Shown: positions 46,047 to 55,546, counted from the first letter of the stretch. The stretch: 64,000 nucleotides of DNA from Stenotrophomonas bentonitica (GCF_013185915.1 NZ_JAAZUH010000003.1:186001-250000); one strand, 5' to 3'. The notes: generated from the sequence alone by a model not told the origin. Program-made: numbers and translations.

Positions 46047-48538
46047 TGACGCCCCCCGCCCACACGGCGCATGACTTCCTGAAGTATTCTCACAATTGTG
46101 TTCCTGATGCCATTCTTCCTGTAGTACCAAAGGGCCTTCCGCATGACTCCCACGGGAAGCACAACCGTCGGCCCGTGGCCATCGTCGGAAACGCTGCTCG
46201 CTTGGGGCCGGATTACCCAATTGGGTTCGACAAGCAGAATGCCCAGATCACGGATCGTGTTGCCACGAATCGGCGTGTGGGTCCGTTGCGTGAATCGCTC
46301 TTTCGGAAGGAGCTCATTGTATAGATCGGAAACCCAGAGCATGTGCTCGTCATGATGTGGGCGGGTGGCACTGATAACGCGACTGCGTATGGACTCCAAC
46401 CCACTGCGATCCGCTATGACCTCTCGAATCAGGTGCACCATCGCCCCCGCTTCGCTCACAGGGATGGTGTAGCCGTTCTCGCCATCGAACACGCGTTCGC
46501 CGAGTGCACCGATGTCAGAAACAATCGGAACGAGCCCTGCCGCCCAAGATTCGGAAAGGCTGATGCAATACGTCTCAGGCCAGATCGAGAAATGGATGGA
46601 CATGTCATGCCCAGCCAGTATCTGCTTCAATGTCCCCGGCTTGTAAGAGCCGTGTTGCTTCAGGTTGGGGATATCCAGGATGCGCAGGATGTTCTGATAC
46701 TCCTCCGGCACCGGACCTACGATGGTGATTTCTACGTCGTCATGGCGCAACTGGTTGAAGACGTGAATGAGCTCGTTCCCGCCTTTGTTCCGAGTGAAGT
46801 TGCCCGGAACGGCTATACGCAACTTTGTAGTGGCCTCCCGCTGCATTGGGACATCCGCCATCTCGTCGTCTTTGGGCATCGGCACCGCATTGACGCGGAT
46901 GCGGTCTGAATCCAGCAGTGCAGGGTACATTCGACGATAGAGATCGGCCACACCATCGGTGTTGGCATGAAGGACGTCAATGCTCTCCAACACCCGGCTG
47001 AAGAAAGCCCGGCGCCTGGCTTGGCTGCCGGCGGCCCCGCCGCCACATGCATTCAGACAGACATCGCACGTCTCGATGGGCAGCGACGGAATATCGCAAT
47101 ACACGCCGCGATAGTCCAACAGGTTGAAACGCGAACACACAGCATGATAGTCGTGCAGACTGAGTATCGAACGCAGTCCGAGCGACGATGGCAAAAGGCC
47201 CAACGAGGGAGGATGACCTATGAGATGCTGGAAATGTACAAGCTCGATCCCGTGGCGGTACAGCAGCTCGGAAAATGCAGATTCCCGACGCGGACAGGTC
47301 AATGCGGCTTCATCCAGTCCGTCATCGAACTGTACGGCGTCGATCACTTCCATCGATCCGTCATGCAGTACATAACGGCTTCCCATACTGCCTACGCTGC
47401 GGTCAGGCGTGTAGAACAGGAACTCAAAAGTGTCCCCAAGTGCCGTTCGAACGGAGTCCTGATAAACCTCTACGCCGCCATACGGAGGCACGCCCAGTAT
47501 GTTGTGGGACACAACCAGCACCTTGCGACGCGAACTGCTTGCCGCAGCCAGGCTCCGCACAGCAGGCTGGGGCAACGCAGCTACCCGGCCCAGCAGCTCC
47601 CGCACACGGTGCAAGTACAAGTGTCGCTCAAGGGTGACCTGCTGCGCAGACCGCGCGATAGCCAGACGCTCCTCTGGATTACCAAGGTAGTGACGCAACT
47701 TGGCAATGCAGTCAGCGGGGCCATCAAACCCGACAAAATCTCGACCTTCCTGATAGAAATCCTGAACACGGATCTCCGGAATCGACGTGTCCACCAGCTG
47801 AAAACCGCCCGCCAGCGCAACTTCGAAGAAGCGTGGCCCGGGGGTGTGAGCCACCGGATCATTGCCCGAGGATGAAAATGCACGGTGCAGCGTCAGCACT
47901 GAACGGCTGCGATTGGCGAACTTCGCGAACTCGGTGTTCGGAGTGCGCCAGTCATACGCGCTCGGGTCCATCTTCAACTTTGGAGCAGGAATGTACGGAT
48001 TGGCAGGCAGCGCGAGCTTAAGGTTGATCTCCGGGATCGCGGTCTGTAGGCGCGCCAGAAAATCCGATCGGTTTGGCCAGGCAGTACCCGCAAAGAAGAG
48101 ATCGTACAGATAGTGGTCCTGATCCACTTCCGGAACGGCGTGGAAATGGAAGCGGGGATCTGCGGCGAGCGGCAGCGATACACCCTTATCCCCGTAGCCG
48201 GCAACGCTTCCCGAATCGTTGGTGAAGACCAGATCGAAGAGATCGGAGTTACCTACGTTGACACTGCGCTCGTACGGATCTTCGGTCACCCACAGCACGC
48301 TGCGACCACACACCTGCGCCACGCGCTCGATGATCGGTCGGTCAAGCTCCTCCCCGTCAAAGGCGATGAGCAGATTGCAGTTGTGACGCGACGCGTCCTG
48401 TACAGCAGTCAGGTAGTCGGATCGGATCACGCATTCGACGCCCTCCACTTCCGACAACGCCCGAACCATACCCAGACAAATGTAGTGGTTCGGATTGCTC
48501 TTCTTTGTATCAATTACTAGTACGCGCCAGGGATTCAT
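46043..48538 (-). CDS. Two-domain glycosyltransferase: CgeB-like plus GT4
   Basis: An 831-residue protein joining two GT-B-type transferases. Residues about 1-330 are CgeB-like (LWVTEDPYERS, FFAGTAWPNRSDFL, HTPGPRFFEVALAGG, HLYLHRVRELLGR). Residues about 340-790 form a GT4 enzyme with VVSHNILGVPPYGGVEVY, IAVPGNFTRNKGGNELI and the E-x7-E-like SLSESWAAGLVPIVSD. The first part is paralogous to the next gene downstream. A cluster of Cys in ETCDVCLNAC is unusual for GT4 and could hold zinc. It likely adds two successive residues of a repeat unit. Confidence 0.85.
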   Translation of the reverse strand: MNPWRVLVIDTKKSNPNHYICLGMVRALSEVEGVECVIRSDYLTAVQDASRHNCNLLIAFDGEELDRPIIERVAQVCGRSVLWVTEDPYERSVNVGNSDLFDLVFTNDSGSVAGYGDKGVSLPLAADPRFHFHAVPEVDQDHYLYDLFFAGTAWPNRSDFLARLQTAIPEINLKLALPANPYIPAPKLKMDPSAYDWRTPNTEFAKFANRSRSVLTLHRAFSSSGNDPVAHTPGPRFFEVALAGGFQLVDTSIPEIRVQDFYQEGRDFVGFDGPADCIAKLRHYLGNPEERLAIARSAQQVTLERHLYLHRVRELLGRVAALPQPAVRSLAAASSSRRKVLVVSHNILGVPPYGGVEVYQDSVRTALGDTFEFLFYTPDRSVGSMGSRYVLHDGSMEVIDAVQFDDGLDEAALTCPRRESAFSELLYRHGIELVHFQHLIGHPPSLGLLPSSLGLRSILSLHDYHAVCSRFNLLDYRGVYCDIPSLPIETCDVCLNACGGGAAGSQARRRAFFSRVLESIDVLHANTDGVADLYRRMYPALLDSDRIRVNAVPMPKDDEMADVPMQREATTKLRIAVPGNFTRNKGGNELIHVFNQLRHDDVEITIVGPVPEEYQNILRILDIPNLKQHGSYKPGTLKQILAGHDMSIHFSIWPETYCISLSESWAAGLVPIVSDIGALGERVFDGENGYTIPVSEAGAMVHLIREVIADRSGLESIRSRVISATRPHHDEHMLWVSDLYNELLPKERFTQRTHTPIRGNTIRDLGILLVEPNWVIRPQASSVSDDGHGPTVVLPVGVMRKALWYYRKNGIRNTIVRILQEVMRRVGGGRQ

Positions 48539-48555
48539 CTAGGGAGACATCCAAG

Positions 48556-49803
48556 TCAATCAAACATTCGGCGCATGCGCCGGAAAGGGCCCATCAAACG
48601 CCAGCTCAGGGATGCGCGCATTTGCGCCAGGTCGCCCTCTACTGCGCGCAGCTCGGCATTAAGTTTATCGCTTTCTACACCTTTTTCACGCAGGCGATCC
48701 TGACTGCTTGCGAGTTCCTCGCTGAGCTGCTCGCGCACTCGATCCCTGCTCCGTGCCAGATCCTCGCCAAGCTCCTGACGCAGGCGATCTTGGCAATGCG
48801 TCAGCTCCTCACCAAGTTCTCGACGGAGTCGCTCCTGACTCTGCGCGAGCTGTTGGCTCAGTTGCTCGCTAAGCTGCTCGTTGAGCTGCTGCACAGTGCC
48901 CACGTTTCCGGCAGCCGACAGCAGCTCCTGATTGTGCGCATGAAGGTTCTGATAGTCTGCGGTGACCCGTTCCAAGTCTGCATGAACCTTGTTTACCTGG
49001 TCGCGCAACCGGACGGCCTCTTGTTCCACTCCTTGGCGCGTCGCCTCACCTTCATGCAGCAACTGATGTAGCCGACCCTGCTCACGGGCAAGCGTTCCAA
49101 TATCCACATTTGCCGTGATCAGTTTTCCAAGCTGATCGAATAGACGATTGACCAACACGGCCTCGCCATTCACTGCGTTACGCTCGCACAAATCCAACAG
49201 TGCTTGAGGCTGCTCCGGCCCTACAAGTAGGACACCCAACCCATGCGCATGGGTGAATGCAAAGGAAGGATACTGGCTACGAATTTCGTCCCAATACTTC
49301 CAGACACCAAAACCCCGCTCCCGGACATTGATGTCATGAAACAGCACCACGGCGCGCTTGGACAGCTTCGCTTGCCACGTCTCAAAATCGCCGCGCACGG
49401 CCTCGTAGGTGTGCAATCCGTCGATGTGAAGAACGTCAACAGCGCCGTCATCGAAGTATGTGACAGCCTCTTCGAAACGCATGCGCATCAGACGGGAGAA
49501 ATCGGCGTAGTTGCGCTGGTGATAGTCAAGAAGAGGCAAGAACACTTCGTCGCCGTACTCTCCCGCATGCTCGTCACCTTCCCACGTATCCACCGCATAG
49601 CAGAGCGTAGGCGCCGCGCACTCCTGGATAGCTTGGCAGAACGCCAAGTACGAGGCACCGCGATGTGTGCCCAGCTCAACCAGGACTCCCGGACGCACCT
49701 CTTCCACCAGCCAGGCAGCGAATGGAATGTGCCCCACCCACGCACTCTCGGGCACGTTGCGTGGCTGCATGAACATTGAATTATTTATGGCGAAGCTGAT
49801 CAT
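48556..49803 (-). CDS. Methyltransferase with C-terminal coiled coil, possible O-chain terminator
   Basis: A 415-residue protein. The first half is a class I SAM methyltransferase of the Methyltransf_24/CmcI group: VLVELGTHRGASYLAF for SAM, VDVLHIDGLHTYEAV, VVLFHDINVRERGFG. From about residue 240 it becomes a long coiled coil, with degenerate repeats of about 14-16 residues such as RRELGEELTHCQDRLR and REQLSEELASSQDRLR. It ends in a basic amphipathic tail, SLSWRLMGPFRRMRRMF. This is the architecture of WbdD-type chain terminators, minus the kinase. The ATG at 49803 is the likely start; the longer frame runs into the next gene. Confidence 0.82.
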   Translation of the reverse strand: MISFAINNSMFMQPRNVPESAWVGHIPFAAWLVEEVRPGVLVELGTHRGASYLAFCQAIQECAAPTLCYAVDTWEGDEHAGEYGDEVFLPLLDYHQRNYADFSRLMRMRFEEAVTYFDDGAVDVLHIDGLHTYEAVRGDFETWQAKLSKRAVVLFHDINVRERGFGVWKYWDEIRSQYPSFAFTHAHGLGVLLVGPEQPQALLDLCERNAVNGEAVLVNRLFDQLGKLITANVDIGTLAREQGRLHQLLHEGEATRQGVEQEAVRLRDQVNKVHADLERVTADYQNLHAHNQELLSAAGNVGTVQQLNEQLSEQLSQQLAQSQERLRRELGEELTHCQDRLRQELGEDLARSRDRVREQLSEELASSQDRLREKGVESDKLNAELRAVEGDLAQMRASLSWRLMGPFRRMRRMFD

Positions 49804-49858
49804 GGTGCTCTCGATGATTTTTTCGGGCGAGGAATGTTCGCTAGAGCCAGATAATTCG

Positions 49859-50422
49859 TCAGCGGGATGAAAATCGCTGAACGAAAGAGTCCACGCTAGC
49901 GCCGCAAAGTTCGCCCTGGTGAGCGTGAATGTCCTCAATGGGCCAATCCCACCAGCGGATACGAAGAAGCGCGTCAACCTGCTCGGGTGAGAAGCGCATC
50001 TTCACCTGAGTTGCTGGATTCCCGGTCACCACTGCGTATGGAGCTACGTCTCGAGTGACCACAGCGCGCGCACCGATGATTGCACCATCGCCAACTGTGA
50101 CACCGGAGATAATCGTCGCGCCGTGCCCGATCCAGACGTCGTTGCCAATACGAGTAGGTCCTTTGCTCGCCGGGTGCCCGTCGCGACCTGCCATCGCGTC
50201 GCCAAAAGCGATACGCAATGGGAACGTCGTCACCCAGTCGCTTCGATGCTCGCCCCCACCGAAGATCACCACGTCGTCGGCTATGGAGCAAAAAGCGCCG
50301 ATACTCACGGACTCGTCATCGCTCCACACTTTGAACTGAGGGTTTCCATATGTGAAGCGACCCACCGTCACTCGCGGGTCCTGACTGATCAGCGGGGCGA
50401 TCTGACTGGTGTAGTCATTCAT
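49859..50422 (-). CDS. CatB-like hexapeptide O-acetyltransferase
   Basis: A 187-residue left-handed beta-helix acetyltransferase. It has VSIGAFCSIADDVVIFGGGEHRSDWVT with the catalytic His, GPTRIGNDVWIGHGATIISGVTVGDGAIIGARAVVTRDV hexapeptide turns (only partly quoted in length), and the family close YAVVTGNPA. It may acetylate a sugar of the O-antigen. It overlaps the wzt stop as ATGA. Confidence 0.85.
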   Translation of the reverse strand: MNDYTSQIAPLISQDPRVTVGRFTYGNPQFKVWSDDESVSIGAFCSIADDVVIFGGGEHRSDWVTTFPLRIAFGDAMAGRDGHPASKGPTRIGNDVWIGHGATIISGVTVGDGAIIGARAVVTRDVAPYAVVTGNPATQVKMRFSPEQVDALLRIRWWDWPIEDIHAHQGELCGASVDSFVQRFSSR

Positions 50423-51768
50423 ACCCTCTCCTCCACTACCTGCATCTGCACGCGATCGAATGGAATACCGACAAGCCCATACCGAAGTGTCGGTGACGAT
50501 ACTTTCAGAATTACCGCATCGTGGAGCCAGTGGTGCTGGGTGTTCGCTATCGGGTCGCCTTCAGCAATCGAGACGGTCATCGAGTAGTCACCATTAGGCA
50601 GCAGGGGGAGATGGAACTCGAACTCCGCCTGCAGCTTCTGTCCCGCCGTAAGCTCCATGGGTGGTTGCACGTGGGTGTAAGTGTGTTCGCCGAATAGCGA
50701 CTGGCCGAGGCTGTCTTTGACGAAGAAGCCAAGGATTGGACTGGTCATGTCACGGTTCACCTGCGCCTCTATCCGCAAAAGCACGCGCTCGCCACCATAG
50801 AAATATGGTTTGGATGGATTGTCCATATTGGTGAGCGTCACGCGCTCCACGCTTGCGTCGCCCGATTTCCAGCCATCGGAATGAGCAATGTTGTCGAACA
50901 TCTCCAGGGTGATGTCCTCCACGGCCTTCATCGGCTCGCGCGTCAGCACTCCCGCGCCAGCAGCTGCATCTCGGCGATCCAATGCCTGCAACTTGATCTC
51001 GTCGCCGTAGCTTTCCTGCGCGCAATATTCAATGTAAGCCTGCGTAGTCTGCTGCGCGGTGTCATGCATCCGCATCACGCCTTTGTCGAGCCAGATCGCA
51101 GATTGACAGAAGCTAAGCACGGAACTGGTGTCGTGACTTACGAACAGCAGCGTTCCGCGCTCGCGGAATGAGCGCAGGAACCGCATGCACTTCTGCACGA
51201 ACACTGCGTCCCCGACTGCCAGCGCTTCGTCGATGACAAGAATATCGGCATCAACGTGAGCGATCACGGCAAACGCCAGTCGAACATACATGCCGCTAGA
51301 GTAGACCTTGACGGGTTGTTCAACGAAATCGCCGATGTCCGCGAAAGCCACGATACGATCGAAACGCTCTACCACTTGCTCATGGGTAAGCCCGAGAATG
51401 GCCGCACTCATGAACACGTTTTCGCGCCCGGTGAACTCGGGATTGAAACCCGCACCCAGCTCCAACAAAGCGGCAACCCGCCCTTTGACCTTGATCTCAC
51501 CAGAACTAGGAGAGAGCGTGCCGCAGATCATCTGCAGCAGCGTCGATTTGCCCGACCCGTTGCGACCGATGATTCCGACTGTGTCGCCTTTCCGGACTTC
51601 GAACGACACGTCCTGCAGCGCCCAGAATTCCTTGAAGTAGCTGCGAGGCTGAAGGCCCACCGCGCGGCGCGCGCGCGGCATGATCGCCTGCTTCACCCGG
51701 TCATGGGGCTTGTCGTAGACCTGGTAACACTTTGAAACACCGGAGACTTGGATTGCCAATTCCGACAT
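50419..51768 (-). CDS. wzt: O-antigen ABC transporter ATP-binding protein with C-terminal glycan-binding domain
   Basis: A 449-residue ATPase of the Wzm/Wzt exporter. Walker A GRNGSGKST (residues 68-76), signature YSSGM, Walker B ILVIDEAL, with LELGAGFNPEFTGREN typical of polysaccharide exporters. Residues about 290-449 form the Wzt C-terminal domain, a beta sandwich that reads the end of the finished O-chain (FGEHTYTHVQPP, FEFHLPLLPNGDYSM). Such a domain implies the chain carries a terminal modification, which fits the nearby methyltransferase and acetyltransferase genes. Confidence 0.93.
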   Translation of the reverse strand: MSELAIQVSGVSKCYQVYDKPHDRVKQAIMPRARRAVGLQPRSYFKEFWALQDVSFEVRKGDTVGIIGRNGSGKSTLLQMICGTLSPSSGEIKVKGRVAALLELGAGFNPEFTGRENVFMSAAILGLTHEQVVERFDRIVAFADIGDFVEQPVKVYSSGMYVRLAFAVIAHVDADILVIDEALAVGDAVFVQKCMRFLRSFRERGTLLFVSHDTSSVLSFCQSAIWLDKGVMRMHDTAQQTTQAYIEYCAQESYGDEIKLQALDRRDAAAGAGVLTREPMKAVEDITLEMFDNIAHSDGWKSGDASVERVTLTNMDNPSKPYFYGGERVLLRIEAQVNRDMTSPILGFFVKDSLGQSLFGEHTYTHVQPPMELTAGQKLQAEFEFHLPLLPNGDYSMTVSIAEGDPIANTQHHWLHDAVILKVSSPTLRYGLVGIPFDRVQMQVVEERV

Positions 51769-51809
51769 GGATGAGCCTCTAATTCAGTTTCATGTAGCGA
51801 GAACTACGG

Positions 51810-52628
51810 TCAGACGACGTCGGCGAATCCGCGACGAACAAGCTGGAACCAGTAGTAGCCCAGATAGGCGAGTACCACGCTCACGATGAGGTACTTGAGT
51901 AGCGACATCCAGTCAGGAGCGACGCCCCAAATCAGGACGCTGCGCGACTGCTCGATCATGAAGGTGAGCGGATTCAGATATATAAGCTTCTGCATGCTGG
52001 GCGGCAACGACGAGACCGGATAGAGCGCGGGGCTCATGAACAGCAGCACTGTGGCCAGCAAGCCGGTAATCTGGCCGATGTCACGATAGTAGACACCCAG
52101 AGCAGCGAAGAACCACGTCACACCAGCTGATACCAGCACAAGCGGAAACACCACAAGCGGGAAGTACAGCGCAGTCAGCGGCAGCCTTCCGAGCAGCAGG
52201 TACTGCGCGATCAGCAGTACGGTCAAGGTGATCAGCATATGGAAGAATGCCGATGCGACTGCAGACCATGTCAGGATCTCCAGCGGAAACACGACCTTCT
52301 TGACGTAACTGGCATTACCCAGCACCAGCGCGGGAGCCTTGCTAATGCACTCGGATAGGAATCCATGCACCATGATGCCGGCGAACAGGATGATCGCGAA
52401 CTCGGCGCGGCTACCTTCTACCGAACCAGCCCAGCGCGCATTGAACACATAAGAGAAGACAAACGTATAGACCGCGAGCATCAGCAGCGGATTGAAGAAT
52501 GACCATGCCAGCCCGGCAATGGAGCCTCGATAGCGACCCAAAACCTCGCGCTTGGCCAGCTGGTAAATCAGCTTTCTGTGTTGGACCAGGCTGCTCACAG
52601 CAGAGAATGCAGACAAAGGATTACGCAT
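51810..52628 (-). CDS. wzm: O-antigen ABC transporter permease
   Basis: A 272-residue inner-membrane permease with six helices of the ABC2 family. It begins with LAKREVLGRYRGSIAGLAWSF and ends with PLTFMIEQSRSVLIWG. It exports the lipid-linked O-chain. The start codon lies inside the end of metB (8-base overlap), so the export operon is joined directly to metB, as in Xanthomonas. Confidence 0.92.
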   Translation of the reverse strand: MRNPLSAFSAVSSLVQHRKLIYQLAKREVLGRYRGSIAGLAWSFFNPLLMLAVYTFVFSYVFNARWAGSVEGSRAEFAIILFAGIMVHGFLSECISKAPALVLGNASYVKKVVFPLEILTWSAVASAFFHMLITLTVLLIAQYLLLGRLPLTALYFPLVVFPLVLVSAGVTWFFAALGVYYRDIGQITGLLATVLLFMSPALYPVSSLPPSMQKLIYLNPLTFMIEQSRSVLIWGVAPDWMSLLKYLIVSVVLAYLGYYWFQLVRRGFADVV

Positions 52629-53829
52629 GGACGGTCGACCCCGTGCCGCTGAGCAGCGCCCCTTCCAGATCCACCTGCAGATCCCCCAGCTCCTCCACGC
52701 CCACGCTCAACCGCACCAGCGCATCGCTGATGCCCAGCTGCTCACGGCGTTCAACCGGAATGGACGCATGCGTCATCACCGCCGGATGGTTCACCAGGCT
52801 CTCCACCCCACCCAGCGACTCAGCCAAGGTGAACAGCTCGGTCTTCTCGCAGAACCGCTTGGCCGCCTCGAACCCGCCCTTCAGCACGATCGAGACGATG
52901 CCGCCGTAGCCGTTCATCTGGCGCGTGGCCAGTTCATGCTGCGGATGGCTCGGCAGACCGGGGTAGATCACCTTCTCAACCGCCGGGTGCTTCTCCAGCC
53001 ACTGGGCCAGGGCCAGCGCGTTGGCGCAGTGGGCCTTCATGCGCAGCGGCAGGGTCTTCAGGCCACGCAGGGCCAGGAAGCTGTCGAACGGGCCCTGCAC
53101 GCCACCAATGGAGTTCTGCAGGAAGGCCATCTGTTCGGCCAGTTCGGCGTTGTCGCCTACCACGACCATGCCACCGACCATGTCCGAGTGGCCATTGAGG
53201 TACTTGGTGGCCGAGTGCAGCACCAGGTCCGCACCCAGCTCCAGCGGGCGCTGCAGCATCGGCGAAGCAAACGTGTTGTCCACCACCACGATCAGGCCAT
53301 GGCGCTTGGCGATGGCAGCGACTGCGGCGATATCCACGATCTTCAGCATCGGGTTGGTCGGGGTTTCAATCCAGACCATCTTCGTCTGCGGCGTGATCGC
53401 CGCCTCGAACGCGGCCAGGTCGGTCAGGTCGACGAAGCCGAACTGCAGGCCGGCGGTGCGCTTGCGCACGCGTTCGAACAGACGGAAGGTGCCGCCATAG
53501 ATGTCGTCCATCGCCACCACATGGCTGCCGGCATCCAGCAGTTCCATCACGGTGGAGGTGGCGGCCATGCCGGAGGCGAACGCGTAACCGCGGGTGCCGC
53601 CTTCCAGCGAGGCCACGCAGCGCTCGTAGGCGAAGCGGGTCGGGTTGTGGGTACGCGAGTACTCGAAGCCCTGGTGCTCGCCCGGGCTGGACTGGGCATA
53701 GGTGGAGGTCGCGTAGATCGGCGGCATCACCGCGCCGGTGCTCGGGTCGGGCGACTGCCCGCCGTGGATGGCCAGGGTGGCCAGAGCAAGCGAGCGGGTG
53801 CTGTGCCCGGAGGATGCAGGGTCGGACAT
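52621..53829 (-). CDS. metB: Cystathionine gamma-synthase/lyase family PLP enzyme
   Basis: A 402-residue PLP enzyme of the Cys/Met metabolism family. It has YSRTHNPTRFAYE, the PLP-contact FASGMAATSTVMELL and the Schiff-base lysine in HSATKYLNGHSD. The neighbour is a cystathionine beta-synthase, so it probably works as a cystathionine gamma-lyase or synthase in transsulfuration. MSDPASSGH is the likely start; one four codons earlier is possible. It marks the second end of the LPS locus. Confidence 0.92.
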   Translation of the reverse strand: MSDPASSGHSTRSLALATLAIHGGQSPDPSTGAVMPPIYATSTYAQSSPGEHQGFEYSRTHNPTRFAYERCVASLEGGTRGYAFASGMAATSTVMELLDAGSHVVAMDDIYGGTFRLFERVRKRTAGLQFGFVDLTDLAAFEAAITPQTKMVWIETPTNPMLKIVDIAAVAAIAKRHGLIVVVDNTFASPMLQRPLELGADLVLHSATKYLNGHSDMVGGMVVVGDNAELAEQMAFLQNSIGGVQGPFDSFLALRGLKTLPLRMKAHCANALALAQWLEKHPAVEKVIYPGLPSHPQHELATRQMNGYGGIVSIVLKGGFEAAKRFCEKTELFTLAESLGGVESLVNHPAVMTHASIPVERREQLGISDALVRLSVGVEELGDLQVDLEGALLSGTGSTVHA

Positions 53830-53959
53830 TGAAGTTCCCAAGGATAGGAAGCCCCAATGGGGCTCCCACTAAAAGGAGCGAAAGTCTATCAGCGCCAGCT
53901 TAATCGATCGTTGACTGTGATAAACGCGCTTTGTGCTCGGATAATCGGCTATCAGGCCG

Positions 53960-55330
53960 TTATTGCACCCGACGGCGCAGATAATTCAGCAGGTCGATCC
54001 GGGTAATCAGGCCGAGGAAGGTGCCGCCATCCATGATGATGGCCACCTGGCCCCGGTCGAACACCGGCAGCAGGGCTTCAATCGGCGACTTCACGTCCAG
54101 CCGGTCCAGCTTGCTGACCATGGCGGTGGCGACCTTGTCGCGGAAGCGCGACTCGTCCCCGTACACATGCAGCAGCACGTCGCTTTCATCCACGATGCCG
54201 ACCAGCTGGTCGCCGTCCATCACCGGCAGTTGCGAGACGTCGTACAGCTTCATGCGCTGGTAAGCGGTGGTCAGCAGGTCGTTCGGGCCGATCACCACAG
54301 TGTCGCGCTGGCCGTACGGGCGCAGGATCAGGTCGCGCAGGTCGCCGGTCTGCGGGCGCTCCAGGAAGCCGTTGTCCAGCATCCAGTAGTCGTTGTACAT
54401 CTTGGACAGGTACTTGTTACCGGTGTCGGGCACCAGCACCAGCACCTTTTTCGGGGTGGTCTGCTCTTTGCAGTACTTCAGCGCGGCCGCCAGCAGGGTG
54501 CCGGTGGACGAGCCGCCGAGCACGCCTTCCTTGCCCAGCAGCTCGCGCGCGGTATGGAAGCTTTCGGCGTCGGTGATGGCGTAGGCCTTGGTGACCCGGG
54601 TGAAGTCGGCAATCGACGGCAGGAAGTCCTCGCCGATGCCTTCGACCAGCCAGCTGCCCGACTTGTCGTTCAGGTTGCCGTCGTTGATGTACTCGGCCAG
54701 GATCGAGCCGACCGGGTCGGCCAGGACCAGCTCGGTCTTCGGCGAAAGCTTGGCGAAGGCGCGCGACAGGCCGGTCATGGTGCCGGAGCTGCCGCAGCCG
54801 AACACGATGGCGTCCAGGTCGCCGTCCATCTGCGCCAGGATCTCCGGACCGGTGCCGAACTCGTGCGCGGCCGGGTTGTCCGGGTTGCCGAACTGGTTGA
54901 TGAAGTACGCGCCGGGGGTTTCCTCGGCCACGCGCTGGGCCATGTCCTGGTAGTACTCGGGGTGGCCCTTGGCCACGTCCGAACGGGTCAGGCGGACTTC
55001 GGCACCCATCGCCTTGAGGTTGAAGATCTTCTCGCGGCTCATCTTGTCCGGCACCACCAGGATGAGCTTGTAGCCCTTCTGCTGGGCGACCAGGGCCAGG
55101 CCGAGGCCGGTGTTGCCGGCGGTGCCTTCCACCAGCGTCGCACCCGGCTTGAGATCGCCGCGCTTTTCAGCGGCCTCGATCATGGAAAGGCCGATGCGGT
55201 CCTTGATGGAGCCCCCGGGATTGGCGCTTTCGAGCTTCAGGTACAGCTCGCAGACACCGGTATCCAGGCGCTGGGCCTTGACGATCGGGGTCTTGCCAAT
55301 GAGTTCGAGCACGGAGGAGTGGATTGCCAT
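53960..55330 (-). CDS. Cystathionine beta-synthase
   Basis: A 456-residue PLP enzyme. It has the lysine in NPGGSIKDRIG, the phosphate-binding TAGNTGLGLAL and the GCGSSGTMTGLSRAF loop, followed by two CBS domains (about residues 335-456: DVSQLPVMDGDQLVGIVDE and MDGGTFLGLITRIDLL). It joins serine and homocysteine. With the metB product it forms a reverse transsulfuration pair. It lies 130 bases upstream of metB, with no obvious terminator between them. Confidence 0.92.
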   Translation of the reverse strand: MAIHSSVLELIGKTPIVKAQRLDTGVCELYLKLESANPGGSIKDRIGLSMIEAAEKRGDLKPGATLVEGTAGNTGLGLALVAQQKGYKLILVVPDKMSREKIFNLKAMGAEVRLTRSDVAKGHPEYYQDMAQRVAEETPGAYFINQFGNPDNPAAHEFGTGPEILAQMDGDLDAIVFGCGSSGTMTGLSRAFAKLSPKTELVLADPVGSILAEYINDGNLNDKSGSWLVEGIGEDFLPSIADFTRVTKAYAITDAESFHTARELLGKEGVLGGSSTGTLLAAALKYCKEQTTPKKVLVLVPDTGNKYLSKMYNDYWMLDNGFLERPQTGDLRDLILRPYGQRDTVVIGPNDLLTTAYQRMKLYDVSQLPVMDGDQLVGIVDESDVLLHVYGDESRFRDKVATAMVSKLDRLDVKSPIEALLPVFDRGQVAIIMDGGTFLGLITRIDLLNYLRRRVQ

Positions 55331-55386
55331 CGGGTCACATCGATTCGCGCCGCAGGGCGGCCGGACCCCCGATTATCCGACAGAAG

Positions 55387-55546
55387 GTAGAGACACGCCA
55401 TGCGTGTCCAGCGGATTTGTCCCCCCAAAAGAGCGACGCGGACGGTGCCCGTCGACGAGGAGACGGACACCGCCCGCGGCGGTTGGGTGTCAGGCGCCGG
55501 CCGTGGGCCGGCCGGCCACCTGGTGGCGCCGACCCGGGGTCGGCGC
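55387..55546. repeat. SMAG element and long palindromes in a spacer
   Basis: A SMAG copy (GTAGAGACACGCC type, 55387-55410, plus strand) followed by two GC-rich palindromes. The clearest is GCGCCGACCC-G-GGGTCGGCGC at 55526-55546. No open frame with a known family is seen in the 226-base gap between the cystathionine beta-synthase and DUF465 genes. Confidence 0.7.

Noticed and set aside
53830..53959. Possible riboswitch in the leader of metB
   Set aside because: There is one short GC hairpin (GGAAGCCCC/GGGGCTCC), but no SAM or SAH riboswitch core could be recognised by eye.
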